The position numbers were made by a program, and so were the translations under genes. The notes below the pieces were generated by a model that was not told the origin of the DNA, did not search any database, and was given only the letters and a program-made list of their open reading frames with translations. This document shows positions 29,710 to 39,127 of a stretch of 64,000 bases of DNA, in pieces; within the stretch, counting starts at the first letter, position 1, and the number at the start of each line of letters is the position of its first letter. Where the stretch lies: the NCBI RefSeq assembly GCF_027595985.1, contig NC_073306.1, positions 95,988,926 to 96,052,925 on the forward strand. Reading direction: 5' to 3'. The stretch is from Sorex araneus (lineage: Eukaryota > Chordata > Mammalia > Eulipotyphla > Soricidae).

Positions 29710-30049
29710 AAAATTGATGGAGAAGTAAAACACCATAAGGTGGTTGACTGAAGCAGTTGTGTTGTGGTTAAGGGTACAGCGAAGGGTCACAGGTCAAGGA
29801 TGTCATCTAGGAATACTTCAAATACGAAAGATAAGTGAGTAAGAACTTTGGCTCTTATAAAAATTTTTCTTAAAAACTATTTAGAGTGGAGAAAAAGAAT
29901 CAGAAGTTGAAATATATTGATTTTCAAATATAGAAAGGGACTTCTTTTAAATTAGAGGACTGACCAAATCTGCTTAAAGTATTTGCCTATCTAGAGAGAA
30001 GATTAAAGAATAGAACAAGAGGATTGTTTTTATTATAAATATTTGTTGC

Positions 30050-30175
30050 TGGGCCAGAGAGATAGTACAGGGATTTAGGCATTCTTTTCAATCTCTGGCA
30101 CCATAAAAAGTCCCCTGAAACCTCCAGGAGTGACCCCTGAGCACAGGTGGGTTGGCCCAACAACAACAACAAAAT
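30050..30175 (+). mobile_element. SOR-type SINE, shortened
   Basis: GGGCCAGAGAGATAGTACAGG is followed by a compressed middle, then CCAGGAGTGACCCCTGAGC and an (AAC)n tail. Confidence 0.75.
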
Positions 30176-30287
30176 TATGTATATATTTGGTACTACTTTA
30201 AGTTACATGCATATAATACAATTGCTACTTTACCAAATAAAAATATTCTTTCATGTGACAAAGTAAGACCTTAAAAACTAGTCTGAG

Positions 30288-30465
30288 GGGCTGGAGCGAT
30301 AGCACAGTGGGTAGGGCGTTTGCCTTGCATGTGGCCGACCCGGGTTCTATTCCCAGCATCCCATATGGTCCCTTGAGCACCGCCAGGAGTTAATTCCGGA
30401 GTGTATGAGCCAGGAGTAACCCTGTGCATTGCTGGGTATGACCCAGAAGGCCAAAAAAAAACCCC
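30288..30465 (+). mobile_element. SOR-type SINE, young, first of three at one target site
   Basis: Complete unit. AAAAACTAGTCTGAG lies at 30273-30287 and again at 30466-30480. Confidence 0.95.
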
Positions 30466-30480
30466 AAAAACTAGTCTGAG

Positions 30481-30658
30481 AGGCCAGAGCGATGGCAGTA
30501 CAGTGGGCAGGGTTGCCTTTCACGTGGCTGACCTGGTTCAATCCCCAACATTCATACGGTCTCCAACTCTCCCACCCTGACCCCTGATGCAGAGCCAGCA
30601 GTAAGCCCAGAATTCTATTGGCTGTGGCATAAAACAAAACAAAACAAAACAGAAAACC
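30481..30658 (+). mobile_element. SOR-type SINE, second of three at one target site
   Basis: Older copy (AGGCCAGAGCGATGGCAG, GGTTCAATCCCCAACATTC, tail (AAAAC)n). The target-like text recurs after it as AAACTATTATCTGAG (30659-30673). Confidence 0.85.
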
Positions 30659-30673
30659 AAACTATTATCTGAG

Positions 30674-30841
30674 GGGCTGAGGACATGACTTAAAGGGTTG
30701 GTGTGCAGGCTTTCATCCGAGAGCCCCAGGTTCAAGCCCTAACACACATGGTTCCCACCAGAGTCACTCTGGTGCCAAACACCAAACTGGGAATAGCCCC
30801 TGAGCACTGTTTGGGCCCAACACCATAACAGGCCAATCAAC
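30674..30841 (+). mobile_element. SOR-type SINE, third of three at one target site
   Basis: Oldest-looking copy (GGGCTGAGGACATGAC, AGGTTCAAGCCCTAACAC, AATAGCCCCTGAGCACTG). It is followed by AAAAACCTATAGTCTGA at 30842-30858. Confidence 0.75.
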
Positions 30842-30994
30842 AAAAACCTATAGTCTGAAAATCTTCCATGATCCCTGAAAGTGGGCATGGATTACAAAAA
30901 GATGTGTGACAAGCACTGAAATTCATTGATCTTACCCCTAAATAGCTTACTTGGGTCCAGGCCAAGTTCATTCACCATCATTATTATTGTGGTG

Positions 30995-31045
30995 GTGACA
31001 GGATTCGAACTCAGGGGGTCACACATGCAAGGCAAGCAAAGGTCA
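30995..31045 (-). mobile_element. SINE head fragment
   Basis: AGGATTCGAACTCAGGGGG and CACATGCAAGGCAAGC are box B and anticodon-arm text of a minus-strand tRNA-derived SINE. Too short to assign to a type. Confidence 0.45.
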
Positions 31046-31210
31046 TTTATAAATATTTACTGAACAAGTGCTAGATCTCGGTTATTGCCCAGGAAGGGAA
31101 GCAGAACAGGCTCATTCCTGATGCTGGGGGAACTCTAGAGAGGAAGACAAATAATAACCAAAATGATCACATAATTGCAACATGTGACAAATTCTACAAA
31201 AAGAAACAAA
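31046..31210 (+). mobile_element. possible ancient mammal-wide repeat
   Basis: AAATATTTACTGAACAAGTGC, GGGGGAACTCTAGAGAGGAAG and ACAAATAATAACCAAAATG resemble an old interspersed repeat also suspected near 5780 and 63850. Family not assigned. Confidence 0.35.
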
Positions 31211-31537
31211 GGGACCTAAGTGAGCACATAATTACAGAGGCACTGGTCCTATGGGGGAGGACAAGGCTATCCAGAATCCAGCTGTGAGGAAGTGGCTCCT
31301 GCAGGAGGGTGGAATCAGGTAAGCAAAGCTGGGGAGTGAGGCCGAGACTGGGAAACCCCATCTGAACGGTGGGGGAGGGGGAGGGGAGGGAGGAAAAACT
31401 GAAGTGGCACCAAAGGACGTAGATGTTCCATGGGAACCTAGCTGTTATCACACAGGCACTAACTCACAGAAGTTCCTTTTTTTAAAAAAAAAAAAAAAGG
31501 TGATTAATAGATAGGAGGATTGTTTTTCATTTGCTTG
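31211..31537. other. no recognised feature
   Basis: Includes a G-rich patch (GGTGGGGGAGGGGGAGGGG at about 31369) and an A-run at 31480-31498. Confidence 0.4.
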
Positions 31538-31710
31538 TTTCTTTGTTTTGTTGTGGGGTCATAGTCAGTAGTGCTCAGGGCTGACTCCTGGCTGTGCACT
31601 CAGGAATCACTCTTAGGTGCTCAGGGCACCATATGCGGTGCTGGGATTGAACCAGGGTTGGCTTCATGCAAGGCAAACACCTTACGCCCAGGTTCTCTCT
31701 GTAGTCCTGA
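31538..31710 (-). mobile_element. SOR-type SINE
   Basis: GGTCATAGTCAGTAGTGCTC, GGCACCATATGCGGTGCTGG and GCATGCAAGGCAAACACC are clear. The head is altered (TTCTCTCTGTAGTCC). Confidence 0.8.
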
Positions 31711-31727
31711 TGGGAAGATTAGGGAAA

Positions 31728-31830
31728 TATGGACCCAGAAAGATGGTTCAAAGGACTAAACACTTACAATGCATGACAGAGGCCTCAGAGTCTCCCGGAT
31801 TCTGCCAGGAATAGCCCCCAAGTGATGTAC
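31728..31830 (+). mobile_element. SOR-type SINE, shortened and old
   Basis: GGACCCAGAAAGATGGTTC and TGCCAGGAATAGCCCCCAAG remain from a diverged copy. Confidence 0.45.
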
Positions 31831-32138
31831 ACAGGCAGGTAGAAAGGAAAGGGCTTCCAATGGCAATGAAATTCCTCAGGAATAGTAAAACTGCCTAGCC
31901 CTAAGGCTCTTCTGACCCAGTTTATGAGCGCAGGAACTAAAACCTGATAAGACCTTTACCTGGAGTTGCCCAGACTGAGGCTGGACTCGTCCTCTCAGAG
32001 AAGATTGAGTAGGAACACAGCCCAGGAGAGAAATTTCAAAGATCATCAACTTTACAACTCAACGTCCTTGGCAATCACCCTAGCAATGGACTCTTACCTA
32101 GCTAGAAAGCCCCATATGGGGTGGCTTGGGAAAAACCC

Positions 32139-32146
32139 TATAAAAG
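32139..32146 (+). promoter_or_regulatory. possible TATA box of the candidate LTR
   Basis: TATAAAAG preceded by CC and followed by CCATCTTG. Confidence 0.4.
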
Positions 32147-32416
32147 CCATCTTGAACAAAGTAAGGGTGTGCATATGCTGCCTGAGCCCACGTGCTGCTT
32201 GTGCCCATATGGCAGAGCACACGCGGCACCGGAACACATGTGTCACTCACATCACCCCTCTTGAGATGTGTACTTTCATGCTTGCATATCTAATACTGGG
32301 ATGTGTGTAGGGGGTCTCTCCGCCCTTGGAGAAGCCGGCCATGGTATCTTGGCTTAAACCCTTCAGGCTGGGCTGGGGACTAAGAGAGCATGAACCTAGC
32401 ATATTCTCTCTTGAGT

Positions 32417-32530
<114 letters not shown>

Positions 32531-32563
32531 TCTCTCCCTCCTTCCTCTTCCTAAAATCCTCCA

Positions 32564-32569
32564 AATAAA
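32564..32569 (+). terminator. possible poly(A) signal of the candidate LTR
   Basis: AATAAA followed by TCCGTTTTCACTTC. Confidence 0.4.
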
Positions 32570-32690
32570 ATCCGTTTTCACTTCACTGCTATCTACTTCT
32601 GAAATTCCTTTCTGTGAGAAAAGACAAGGACCTGGAAACCCTGGCTGAAGCCTCAGTTGACTTCCCTTTCTTGCAAAGAGCACTTCCTCA

Positions 32691-33224
32691 CTCCAGCCTG
32701 AGTCTTACTCCCCAAAAAATCATGTGTGGGAATCAACTCCCATGCCTAGAAGACCAAGTGGACATCAGATGTTACTTGATGTCCCTCATGGGGCTGGCAG
32801 GACTCAAGTTCCATACCGTGTAGGAGCTCATTGCAGACTTTATCAGTCTTAGCCATCCCAGCTGGTTCTGGAGTGGCAGAAGCAGATGGGGAGAAAGTGA
32901 CCGCCTCTCCCCTCCCAGCCTCATATAAGCCACCCGTGGGGGCCCACTAGCTTCACAAGCACTCAATCAAGTCCATGGACATAATGCATTTGTTTTCAGA
33001 AGACAACTGGCCCTATCTCCTGGGGTAAACTGGTTATTGAGTTCCACAAAATTCCACCCCAAATCCATCCCCTTCTCCCGCTCTCTTGTCTCTCCCCTAT
33101 TCAGTCCACCAACTCCATGCTCCCCTCCATACTACTTCTTGGCCAGGTCAAAAGAATGGGCCACACACCAAGCAAACCACTGGGATTCTTTGCTTAGACC
33201 CTTCCTGGCCGGGCTGAGGACTAA
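32691..33224. other. mostly unrecognised; short LTR-like echo at its end
   Basis: TTTGCTTAGACCCTTCC and GGCCGGGCTGAGGACTAAC at 33190-33227 resemble TTGGCTTAAACCCTTCAGG and GGCTGGGGACTAAG at 32351-32383. The rest is unrecognised. Confidence 0.4.
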
Positions 33225-33227
33225 CTA

Positions 33228-33450
33228 TGACTCAAGGAGGAGAGCATGCACCTCACATGTGCAAGGCCCCACGTTCTACCCCTGGTCCTACTTAGCTGCT
33301 GAGCATCACCAGATGGGGTTCTGGGGGACCCCTTGGCATACTGAGTACCCCTGGGACTTAGAACCAGGTTGTCAGGCTTATGCCTCTCGTAGCCACCACG
33401 AGTGATGGACCCCCAATCAGTCCCAGCAATGCTGTGTGTGGCCCCTCCAT
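33228..33450 (+). mobile_element. old SINE with rearranged body
   Basis: ACATGTGCAAGGCCCC, CTGAGCATCACCAGATGGGG and GTGTGTGGCCCC are SINE-like but in a disturbed order. Confidence 0.4.
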
Positions 33451-33464
33451 GAAAATGACACCCC

Positions 33465-33846
<382 letters not shown>

Positions 33847-33988
33847 AATGACACCCCTGTAGTCCCCCACATGTTTTCCACAGATATGAAGAGCCAATTT
33901 GGGGTTCCAAATGTTCAATAGGTAAACCACTTATGAAAGGATCGGTGGAGTGGGATTGACAGAGGAAGAAAATAAACAGTGACGTGAT

Positions 33989-34150
33989 GTCGGGGTCCGG
34001 AGAGATAGTACAATGAATAGGGCACTTGTCTTGCACACAGCCAGCCAGTTTGATCCCCGGCACTGCATACGGGCCCCTTAGCCCCACTAGGCTGAGCACA
34101 GAGCCTGCAGTAAGCCTTGAACACCAGTGTCCCAAAATTGAGGAGAAAAA
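33989..34150 (+). mobile_element. SOR-type SINE, old
   Basis: GGTCCGGAGAGATAGTAC, TTGATCCCCGGCACTGC and GAGCACAGAGCCTGCAG are in order. The body is shortened near GGCCCCTTAGCCCC. Confidence 0.75.
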
Positions 34151-34837
34151 AAATTATGTAAACAATGCAAGCGGAATTGCATGTACCCCATGACTGGGCC
34201 ACCTTAAGCAGGGGCTGTGACTTAAGGGTTGCCCATCAGAATTGTCCATAGCCAGAGCAGAGTGGCAGCGCCTTTATCCAGCCCCTCCCTCACTCCCTCC
34301 TGCATCCCTCCCTCATACACTCCCTCACAGGACTGTGCCCTCAGGCCTAGAAGGTGTCAGCTCAGGCACCCTGCTGGCCACAGTCCTCTGCACACTGAGT
34401 ACTTCCCAAAAGAGCAGAGCAGTCTGGGCTGATCCCTGCCCGTCTCACGCTGGCATTTAGGAGGAAAGGTCCCAGGCAGTAAATGACCTAGCTGACAGTA
34501 CCCTTGCTGCACTTGCTTCTGTCTTAGTTTGCTCTGGTCACCCTAGCCCGTGGCTCCCTTTCCAGCCCTGTTCGCTTTCTTCCTGCACTTGAATAGAGTG
34601 ATCTAAATGGCCTGATTTCTGTTTACAGCTGTCTCATCAGCTCCATCATAGATTCCGTGTCAGTGGAGTCCACTCAGCCTCACTCACGGCTCTAGCCACA
34701 CAGTACCAGGGCAGAGGAGATTGTCCTTTGCTGATTATTTGTTCATTCAAATCAGAGGAAGGGCAGAACCTGTGTTAAATGATACTACATTGAGTAATAT
34801 TTTTAGTTAATTGGACAAGTTGGGCCATACTGAAATG
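34151..34837. other. no recognised feature
   Basis: Single-copy-looking. Weak L2-like wording (CTGTTTACAGCTGTCTC) near 34620 is not enough for a call. Confidence 0.35.
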
Positions 34838-35030
34838 TTTTTATTGCGGCATCATAGTTTACAATAGTACTGAAGTCATTGTTTATAGAGACAGCTCCCA
34901 CACCAGTCCCTTCTCGTGTCTCAGGCTTTCCCCTCCGGGGTCCCATGCTGCTTTCCCCTTCCACTCCCTTAGCCAGCTTTATGGATGTCCTGATGCTAAC
35001 ATAAGGGAAAACGTGTCCTGACTGGGTACA
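34838..35030 (-). mobile_element. possible old LINE-1 3' end
   Basis: TTTTTATTGCGGCATCATAG, TTTACAATAGTACTGAAG and a following CCC-rich text resemble an antisense LINE-1 3' end of an old type, as at 7205. Tentative. Confidence 0.3.
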
Positions 35031-35063
35031 AATATGTTTGGTCCTATCAACAAGTCAATTGTT

Positions 35064-35251
35064 GGTTTTGGGTTTTTTTTTTTTCTGCTTCTTGGGTCAC
35101 ACTACTCAGCTGTGCTCAGGGATTACTCCTGGCTTTGCACTCAGGAATTACACCTGGCGATGCTCAGGGGACCACATGAGAAGCTAGAAATCGAACCCAG
35201 GTCGACTATGTGCAAGGCAAATGCCCTACCCACTGTGCTATCACTCTAGCC
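35064..35251 (-). mobile_element. SOR-type SINE, young, with target duplication
   Basis: Full length. CAACAAGTCAATTGTT occurs at 35048-35063 and 35252-35267. Confidence 0.95.
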
Positions 35252-35267
35252 CAACAAGTCAATTGTT

Positions 35268-35635
35268 TGTATAGACAGACAGTGTAATCAAATTTTTTAT
35301 AAGAAACAGCAGGGAATATTGGAGGTTAATACAAATACATTGGATGACAGGTTTCAAACCCAAAAGGTTCTGGAAGTTTTATAATAGTTGTGTGTCTTAT
35401 TCATATTGATAAACTATTAGACTGTGAAAATGAGTGAGCTACGTGCATATTTGAAAGATGGAAAAACTTCACCAAAATAACATTGGGGAAAATAAATCAG
35501 ATAAATATACTGCATTTTAAAATTTCTACATGTTTCAAAGTCACATAAAATTATTCTCTCATAAGGATTTTGGTTCTTTGACAAAGGGGAGAGTTACTGG
35601 GAGGCATGAGGAAGGTCTCCTTTTCGTCTGTTGAC
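35268..35635. other. AT-rich, no recognised feature
   Basis: No SINE or LINE 3' end and no gene-like frame. Confidence 0.4.
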
Positions 35636-35838
35636 CTTTGGGGTTTAGGAACCACATCCAGCTGGGGGGCTTGGAGGTCAGGGGTCACTTCCACTTTGAG
35701 CATCTCTCCACTCCTTTGCTTTTATAAGGTCACACCTGGCCGTTCTGTAAAGTGTTGTCCGGGAGAGGTTTCAAACTACTACCCCGCTTCATGCCAAGTG
35801 TGTGCTCTGTTCCAGCCCTTTGAGTTATCTCCCTAAGC
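35636..35838 (-). mobile_element. SOR-type SINE, old and rearranged
   Basis: AACCACATCCAGCTGGGGG, GGTCACACCTGGCCGTTC and GTTATCTCCCTAAGCCC suggest one eroded copy, perhaps with a second fragment inside. Confidence 0.5.
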
Positions 35839-35929
35839 CCTCAGAAAGGCTTTTGAGGTGCTAGTAATTCTATATTTGATGTGTGTGGTGGTCATAAGGA
35901 TGTGTTTATTTTACAATAGTCCATTGATC

Positions 35930-36040
35930 TGGGGCCAGGTAAATAGCTTAAGAGGCTGAGTATCTGCCAAGAGCAACTGTCTGGAACTTGCAGGAGTAAC
36001 CCACAAGCAGAGCAACACCTCCACCCCTGCCGCCCAAATG
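35930..36040 (+). mobile_element. SOR-type SINE, shortened
   Basis: TGGGGCCAGGTAAATAGC and GCAGGAGTAACCCACAAGC. The middle is missing. Confidence 0.55.
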
Positions 36041-36111
36041 ATTCATTGATCTGTGTCCCTATGGATTATGTACATTTTAATGTGTGTTATATACCAACTT
36101 TTTTGTTTTCA

Positions 36112-36165
36112 TTATTTTAGGGGCCAAACATCTGGCAGTGCTTGGGGGCCACTCCCAGCACATAT
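36112..36165 (-). mobile_element. SOR-type SINE fragment
   Basis: Tail-side piece only (GGGGCCAAACATCTGGCAG, GGCCACTCCCAGCAC). Confidence 0.5.
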
Positions 36166-36202
36166 CACTTTTAAAATTGAGAATTTTTTTTTAAGTCTCA
36201 GG

Positions 36203-36385
36203 GGACTAGAGAGATAGTACAGCGGGTAGGGTGTTTGCCTTGCATGTGGATAACCTAGGTTTGATCCCCAGCTTCCCATATGGTCCCCCAAGCACAGCCA
36301 TGAGTAATTCCAGAGTTTAGAGCCAGGAGTAACTCCTGAACATGGATGGATGTTCAGGGGTTAAGCCAAAAATAATTTTTAAAAA
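36203..36385 (+). mobile_element. SOR-type SINE
   Basis: GAGAGATAGTACAGCGGG, AGGTTTGATCCCCAGCTTCC and GAGCCAGGAGTAACTCC are clear. The end is altered (GGATGGATGTTCAGG). Confidence 0.85.
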
Positions 36386-36406
36386 ATTTTACAAAAGTAT
36401 TCAGGA

Positions 36407-36745
36407 AAGGTACAGAGATAGTGCAGTAAGTAGGGTGCTTGCCTTGCATGTAGTCAACCTGGTCCAATTCTTGTTGGTTTTTTTTCTGGGGCCACACCCA
36501 GCAATACACAGGGGTTACTCCTGGCTCTGCACTCAGGAATTACCCCTGGCAGTGCTCAGGGGACCATATGGGATGCTGGGAATCAAACCCGGGTTGGCCA
36601 TGTGCAAGGCAAATGCCCTCCCCACTGTGCTATTGCTCCAGCCCCCCCCTCCCCCGGTCCAATTCTTGGCACCCCACAAGGTCTCCTCAGTCTTGCCATG
36701 AGTAATTTGTGAGCTCAAAACCAGGAGTAAGCCAAGTGTGACACA
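36407..36745 (+). mobile_element. SOR-type SINE, old, split by a younger SINE
   Basis: The head half (36407-36473) and distal half (36656-36745, TTGGCACCCCACAAGG, CATGAGTAATTTGTGAG) rejoin when the antisense SINE and one target copy are removed. Confidence 0.85.
36474..36655 (-). mobile_element. SOR-type SINE nested in a SINE
   Basis: Near-consensus antisense copy. GGTCCAATTCTTG lies at 36461-36473 and 36656-36668. Confidence 0.95.
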
Positions 36746-36784
36746 AAAAACAAACAAAAACAAAAAAGACTCAGGATTATATTT

Positions 36785-36922
36785 GGTTGGGTTTGGTTTC
36801 TGGGCCATTTCTGGTGGTGCTCAGGGATAGGGATCACCCTATCAGGCTTGGGGAACCATATGAATCGCCAAGGATTGAGCCAGGCAACAGCCTTACCTGC
36901 AGTACTGTTTCTCGGGTTCCAG
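36785..36922 (-). mobile_element. SOR-type SINE, old
   Basis: GGTGGTGCTCAGGGATAGGG and GGAACCATATGAATCGCC are clear. The head part is shortened. Confidence 0.65.
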
Positions 36923-36948
36923 GGAATGTATTTAATTAAGTTCAGTGT

Positions 36949-37110
36949 AGGAACTAGAGAGATATCGCAAGACTTTAGAGAGCATGCTTTAACACAGGAG
37001 GCCTGGGTTTCATTTCTGGTACCTTGTGAATATCCCAAGCACTGGTGGGAGAAACACCTGAGCTATGGGCTATGAGTAGCCCCCTGCATAAGCAGGTATG
37101 GACTCCGACT
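36949..37110 (+). mobile_element. SINE, old, extending into the inverted-repeat arm
   Basis: GGAACTAGAGAGATATCGC, GGCCTGGGTTTCATTTC and TGAATATCCCAAGCACTGG follow a SOR-like order. Its distal half (from 37041) is part of the inverted repeat. Confidence 0.5.
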
Positions 37111-37165
37111 GTCTCACTTCCCTCCATCTCCCCTAAAAGTTCAATGTGGAATTCCAGATTGGAAA
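37041..37165 (+). repeat. left arm of a second inverted repeat
   Basis: The reverse complement matches 37671-37814, including the shared TCTGGAATTCCACAT and AGCCCATAGCTCAGGTGTTT. Estimated identity is about 80% outside one 20-bp insertion. Confidence 0.85.
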
Positions 37166-37214
37166 ACTGTTGGGTGTGATCCCCAAAACAAACAAACAAA
37201 AATAATATCAAAGA

Positions 37215-37384
37215 GGGGCTGGAGTGATAGCACAGTGGGTAGGATGTTTGCTTTGCACGAGGCTGACCCGGGTTTGATTCCCAGCATCTCATATGGTCCC
37301 CCAAGCACCGCCAGAAGTAATTCCTGAGTGAATGAGCCAGGAGTAACCCCTGTGCATCACTGGGTATGACCCAAAAAAAGGAAA
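37215..37384 (+). mobile_element. SOR-type SINE, young
   Basis: Complete unit with GGGTTTGATTCCCAGCATC and GGTATGACCCAAAAA. It lies between the arms of the inverted repeat. Confidence 0.95.
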
Positions 37385-37640
37385 AATAGAAATAGCACAG
37401 CGGCTGGGCTTTTGCCTTTCACGTGGCCAACCCGTGTTCGATTTCTCTGCCCCACTCAGAGAGCCCGGCAAGCTACTGAGAGTATGGACCCCGCACGGCA
37501 GAGCCTGGTAAGCTACCCGTGCATATTGGATATGCCAAAAACAGTAACAATAAGTCTCTCAATGAGAGACGTTACTGGTGCCTGCTTGAACAAATTGATG
37601 AGCAATGGGATGACAGTGACAGTATAAGTGACAGTATCAA
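37385..37640 (+). mobile_element. SOR-B SINE, most complete copy
   Basis: It begins with the common head (AATAGCACAGCGGCTGGG) and box B (CCCGTGTTCGATTTC). It then has a different body: GAGAGCCCGGCAAGCTAC, AGAGCCTGGTAAGCTACC, GGATATGCCAAAAACAG, TGAGAGACGTTACTGG and GATGAGCAATGGGATGACAG. About 250 bp. Partial copies lie at 11735, 13239, 24535 and 37945, with a long form at 22075. Confidence 0.9.
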
Positions 37641-37670
37641 ATACTAAATGATAAAATATTAAAATGAGTC

Positions 37671-37814
37671 TTCCAAATCTGGAATTCCACATAGAACTTT
37701 TTTTTTTTCACATAGAACTTTTATGGGAGATAGGGGAAGAGAGCCAGACGGGGCCCTACTCGGGTATGCTGGGGGCTAGTCACAGCCCATAGCTCAGGTG
37801 TTTCTCTCACCATG
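37671..37814 (-). repeat. right arm of the second inverted repeat
   Basis: Reverse-complement partner of 37041-37165. It contains its own small duplication of CACATAGAACTTTT separated by a T run. Confidence 0.85.
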
Positions 37815-37944
37815 GGTAGGAGTTCTCAGCAGTGCTCGGTGCTCCAGGCACTTGGGGTGTCAAGCCAAGCCAAGCGTCTAGCATGCAAAGGATGGCTCAG
37901 TCCTTGAGCTATCTCTTGGACCTTGCTGATACTTTATTCTATAT

Positions 37945-37997
37945 TTACTGGTGCCCGCTCAAGCAAATCGATGAACAATTGGACAACAGTACTACAG
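37945..37997 (+). mobile_element. SOR-B SINE 3' fragment
   Basis: ACTGGTGCCCGCTCAAGC, AAATCGATGAACAATTGG and ACAACAGT match the distal SOR-B body. Confidence 0.75.
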
Positions 37998-38064
37998 TGC
38001 TATTTACTGTATTTATTGTATTTATTTTATTTAGGTTGTTTCTTAGTTTTCCCCTCTATTCCCC

Positions 38065-38238
38065 CTTTTTTTTGGGGGGGTAGGACACACCCGATGGTGC
38101 TCAGGGTTTACTCCTGCCTCTGTGCTCAGGGATCACTCCTGTTAGTGTCCAGGGGAACAATATGTAGTGCTAAGAATCAAACCAGGGTCAGCTACGTGCA
38201 AGGCAAGCATCTTACCCACTGCACGGTCACTCCAGCCA
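38065..38238 (-). mobile_element. SOR-type SINE
   Basis: GATGGTGCTCAGGGTTTACTC, GATCACTCCTGTTAGTG and GGTCACTCCAGCC are visible. Confidence 0.85.
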
Positions 38239-38270
38239 TCCTTGGGCTTTTTGTTGCATAATTTTTTAAG

Positions 38271-38437
38271 GGGCTGGATAAATAGTACAGTGGGTAGGGT
38301 GCTTGTCTTCAATTGACCAACCTGGGTTCAATCCTCAGCATACCATATGAGCGAGCACCGACAGAGTGATTCCTGAATGCAGAGCCAGGAGGAACTGAGC
38401 ATCACCAGATGTGGACTGACAACAACAACAACAACAA
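38271..38437 (+). mobile_element. SOR-type SINE, variant shared with 39128
   Basis: TTCAATTGACCAACCTGGG and GAGCACCGACAGAGTGATTC are distinctive changes shared with the copy at 39128. The tail is (AAC)n. Confidence 0.85.
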
Positions 38438-38499
38438 GTTTCATTAGAGTGGCTGCTGACAGTTGTAACACCTAGTGCTTCAGGGCTGTGGGGGAAAGG

Positions 38500-38777
38500 G
38501 CATTTCACGTGCAGCTACTGAAATATAAAGTGTTACAACCCTTTGGAAATCAACAGCAATAGGTACTATTTTTAAAATACATCCCCTTTGTCCCAGTAAT
38601 CTCAGCTCTGGGAATCTGAAATAAAACCATTACTCTCAATAAAACTATTGAAGTAAAAAATACCTTTGTAATATGTTTGGGGCTATTAACTGGAGCAACT
38701 GTTTAAAGTGGCAGTGCATGCACAAATGGCCAATGCTGTGCATGCCTATAGATGAAAAGAATGGTTGCAAAAACATT
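38500..38777 (+). mobile_element. possible old LINE-1 fragment
   Basis: GTGTTACAACCCTTTGG, AACAGCAATAGGTAC, TGTCCCAGTAATCTCAGC and GGGAATCTGAAATAAAACC have the wording of old LINE-1 3' regions. It may continue after the SINE at 38972. Confidence 0.45.
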
Positions 38778-38793
38778 AGTGCGTCACATTTTA

Positions 38794-38971
38794 TTTATTT
38801 CCTTTTTTATTTTTGGGTCACACCCAGCAATGCTCAGGGGTTACTCCTGGCTTTGCACTCAGGAATTACCCTTGGAGGTGCTTGGGGGACCATATGGGAT
38901 GCCGGGGATCGAACCCGGGTTGGCCGCGTGCAAGGCAAACGCCCTACCCGCTGTGCTATCGCTCCGGCCCC
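38794..38971 (-). mobile_element. SOR-type SINE, young, with target duplication
   Basis: Near-consensus copy. AGTGCGTCACATTTTA (38778-38793) and AGTGCATCACATTTTA (38972-38987) are the target copies, differing at one CpG-type site. Confidence 0.95.
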
Positions 38972-39044
38972 AGTGCATCACATTTTAGAACATCCATTAA
39001 AAGAAGTAGCATGTATTCTACCAACATATTTGGCGTGGCTTAAA

Positions 39045-39127
39045 AAAATTGTTTTTGAGGTGCCAGGGATGGAACCCAGGGCCGCACACATGCAAGGCAA
39101 CAGCTTTACCACTGAGCTACGTTCCTG
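39045..39127 (-). mobile_element. Ala-type SINE (tRNA-Ala-like head)
   Basis: The minus strand reads GTAGCTCAGTGGTAAAGC (box A), GCCTTGCATGTGTGCGG and GGGTTCCATCCCTGGCACC (box B), a clear tRNA-Ala arrangement followed by an A-rich end. Confidence 0.7.

Larger units (their letters stand above)
28991..29868 (+). pseudogene. RPS12: ribosomal protein S12 (eS12) processed pseudogene, split by two SINEs
   Basis: An intronless copy of an RPS12 mRNA in three pieces: 28991-29338, 29493-29537 and 29710-29868. It begins with a pyrimidine start (TCTTTCCCTG) and a recognisable 5'UTR (GGAGGCAAAGGC, CGAAATTCAGCTTCAGC). The coding part then runs through GATGGCCTCTTACC, GCAAAGCTGCCAA, AAGCCCACCTGTGCATGC, AAGGTTGATGACAACAAG, TGGTTGACTGAAGCAG and GGATGTCATC to a stop and CTTTGGCTC of the 3'UTR. 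The start codon is lost, a 4-base insertion follows the GAAGGCATT segment, and further shifts are present, so no protein is made. It spans the whole 132-residue family member. The two SINEs (29339-29492 and 29538-29709) inserted later; each is flanked by a degraded target duplication. The parent ribosomal protein acts in the small subunit; this copy is a LINE-1-mediated retrocopy (inference from lack of introns). Confidence 0.92.
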
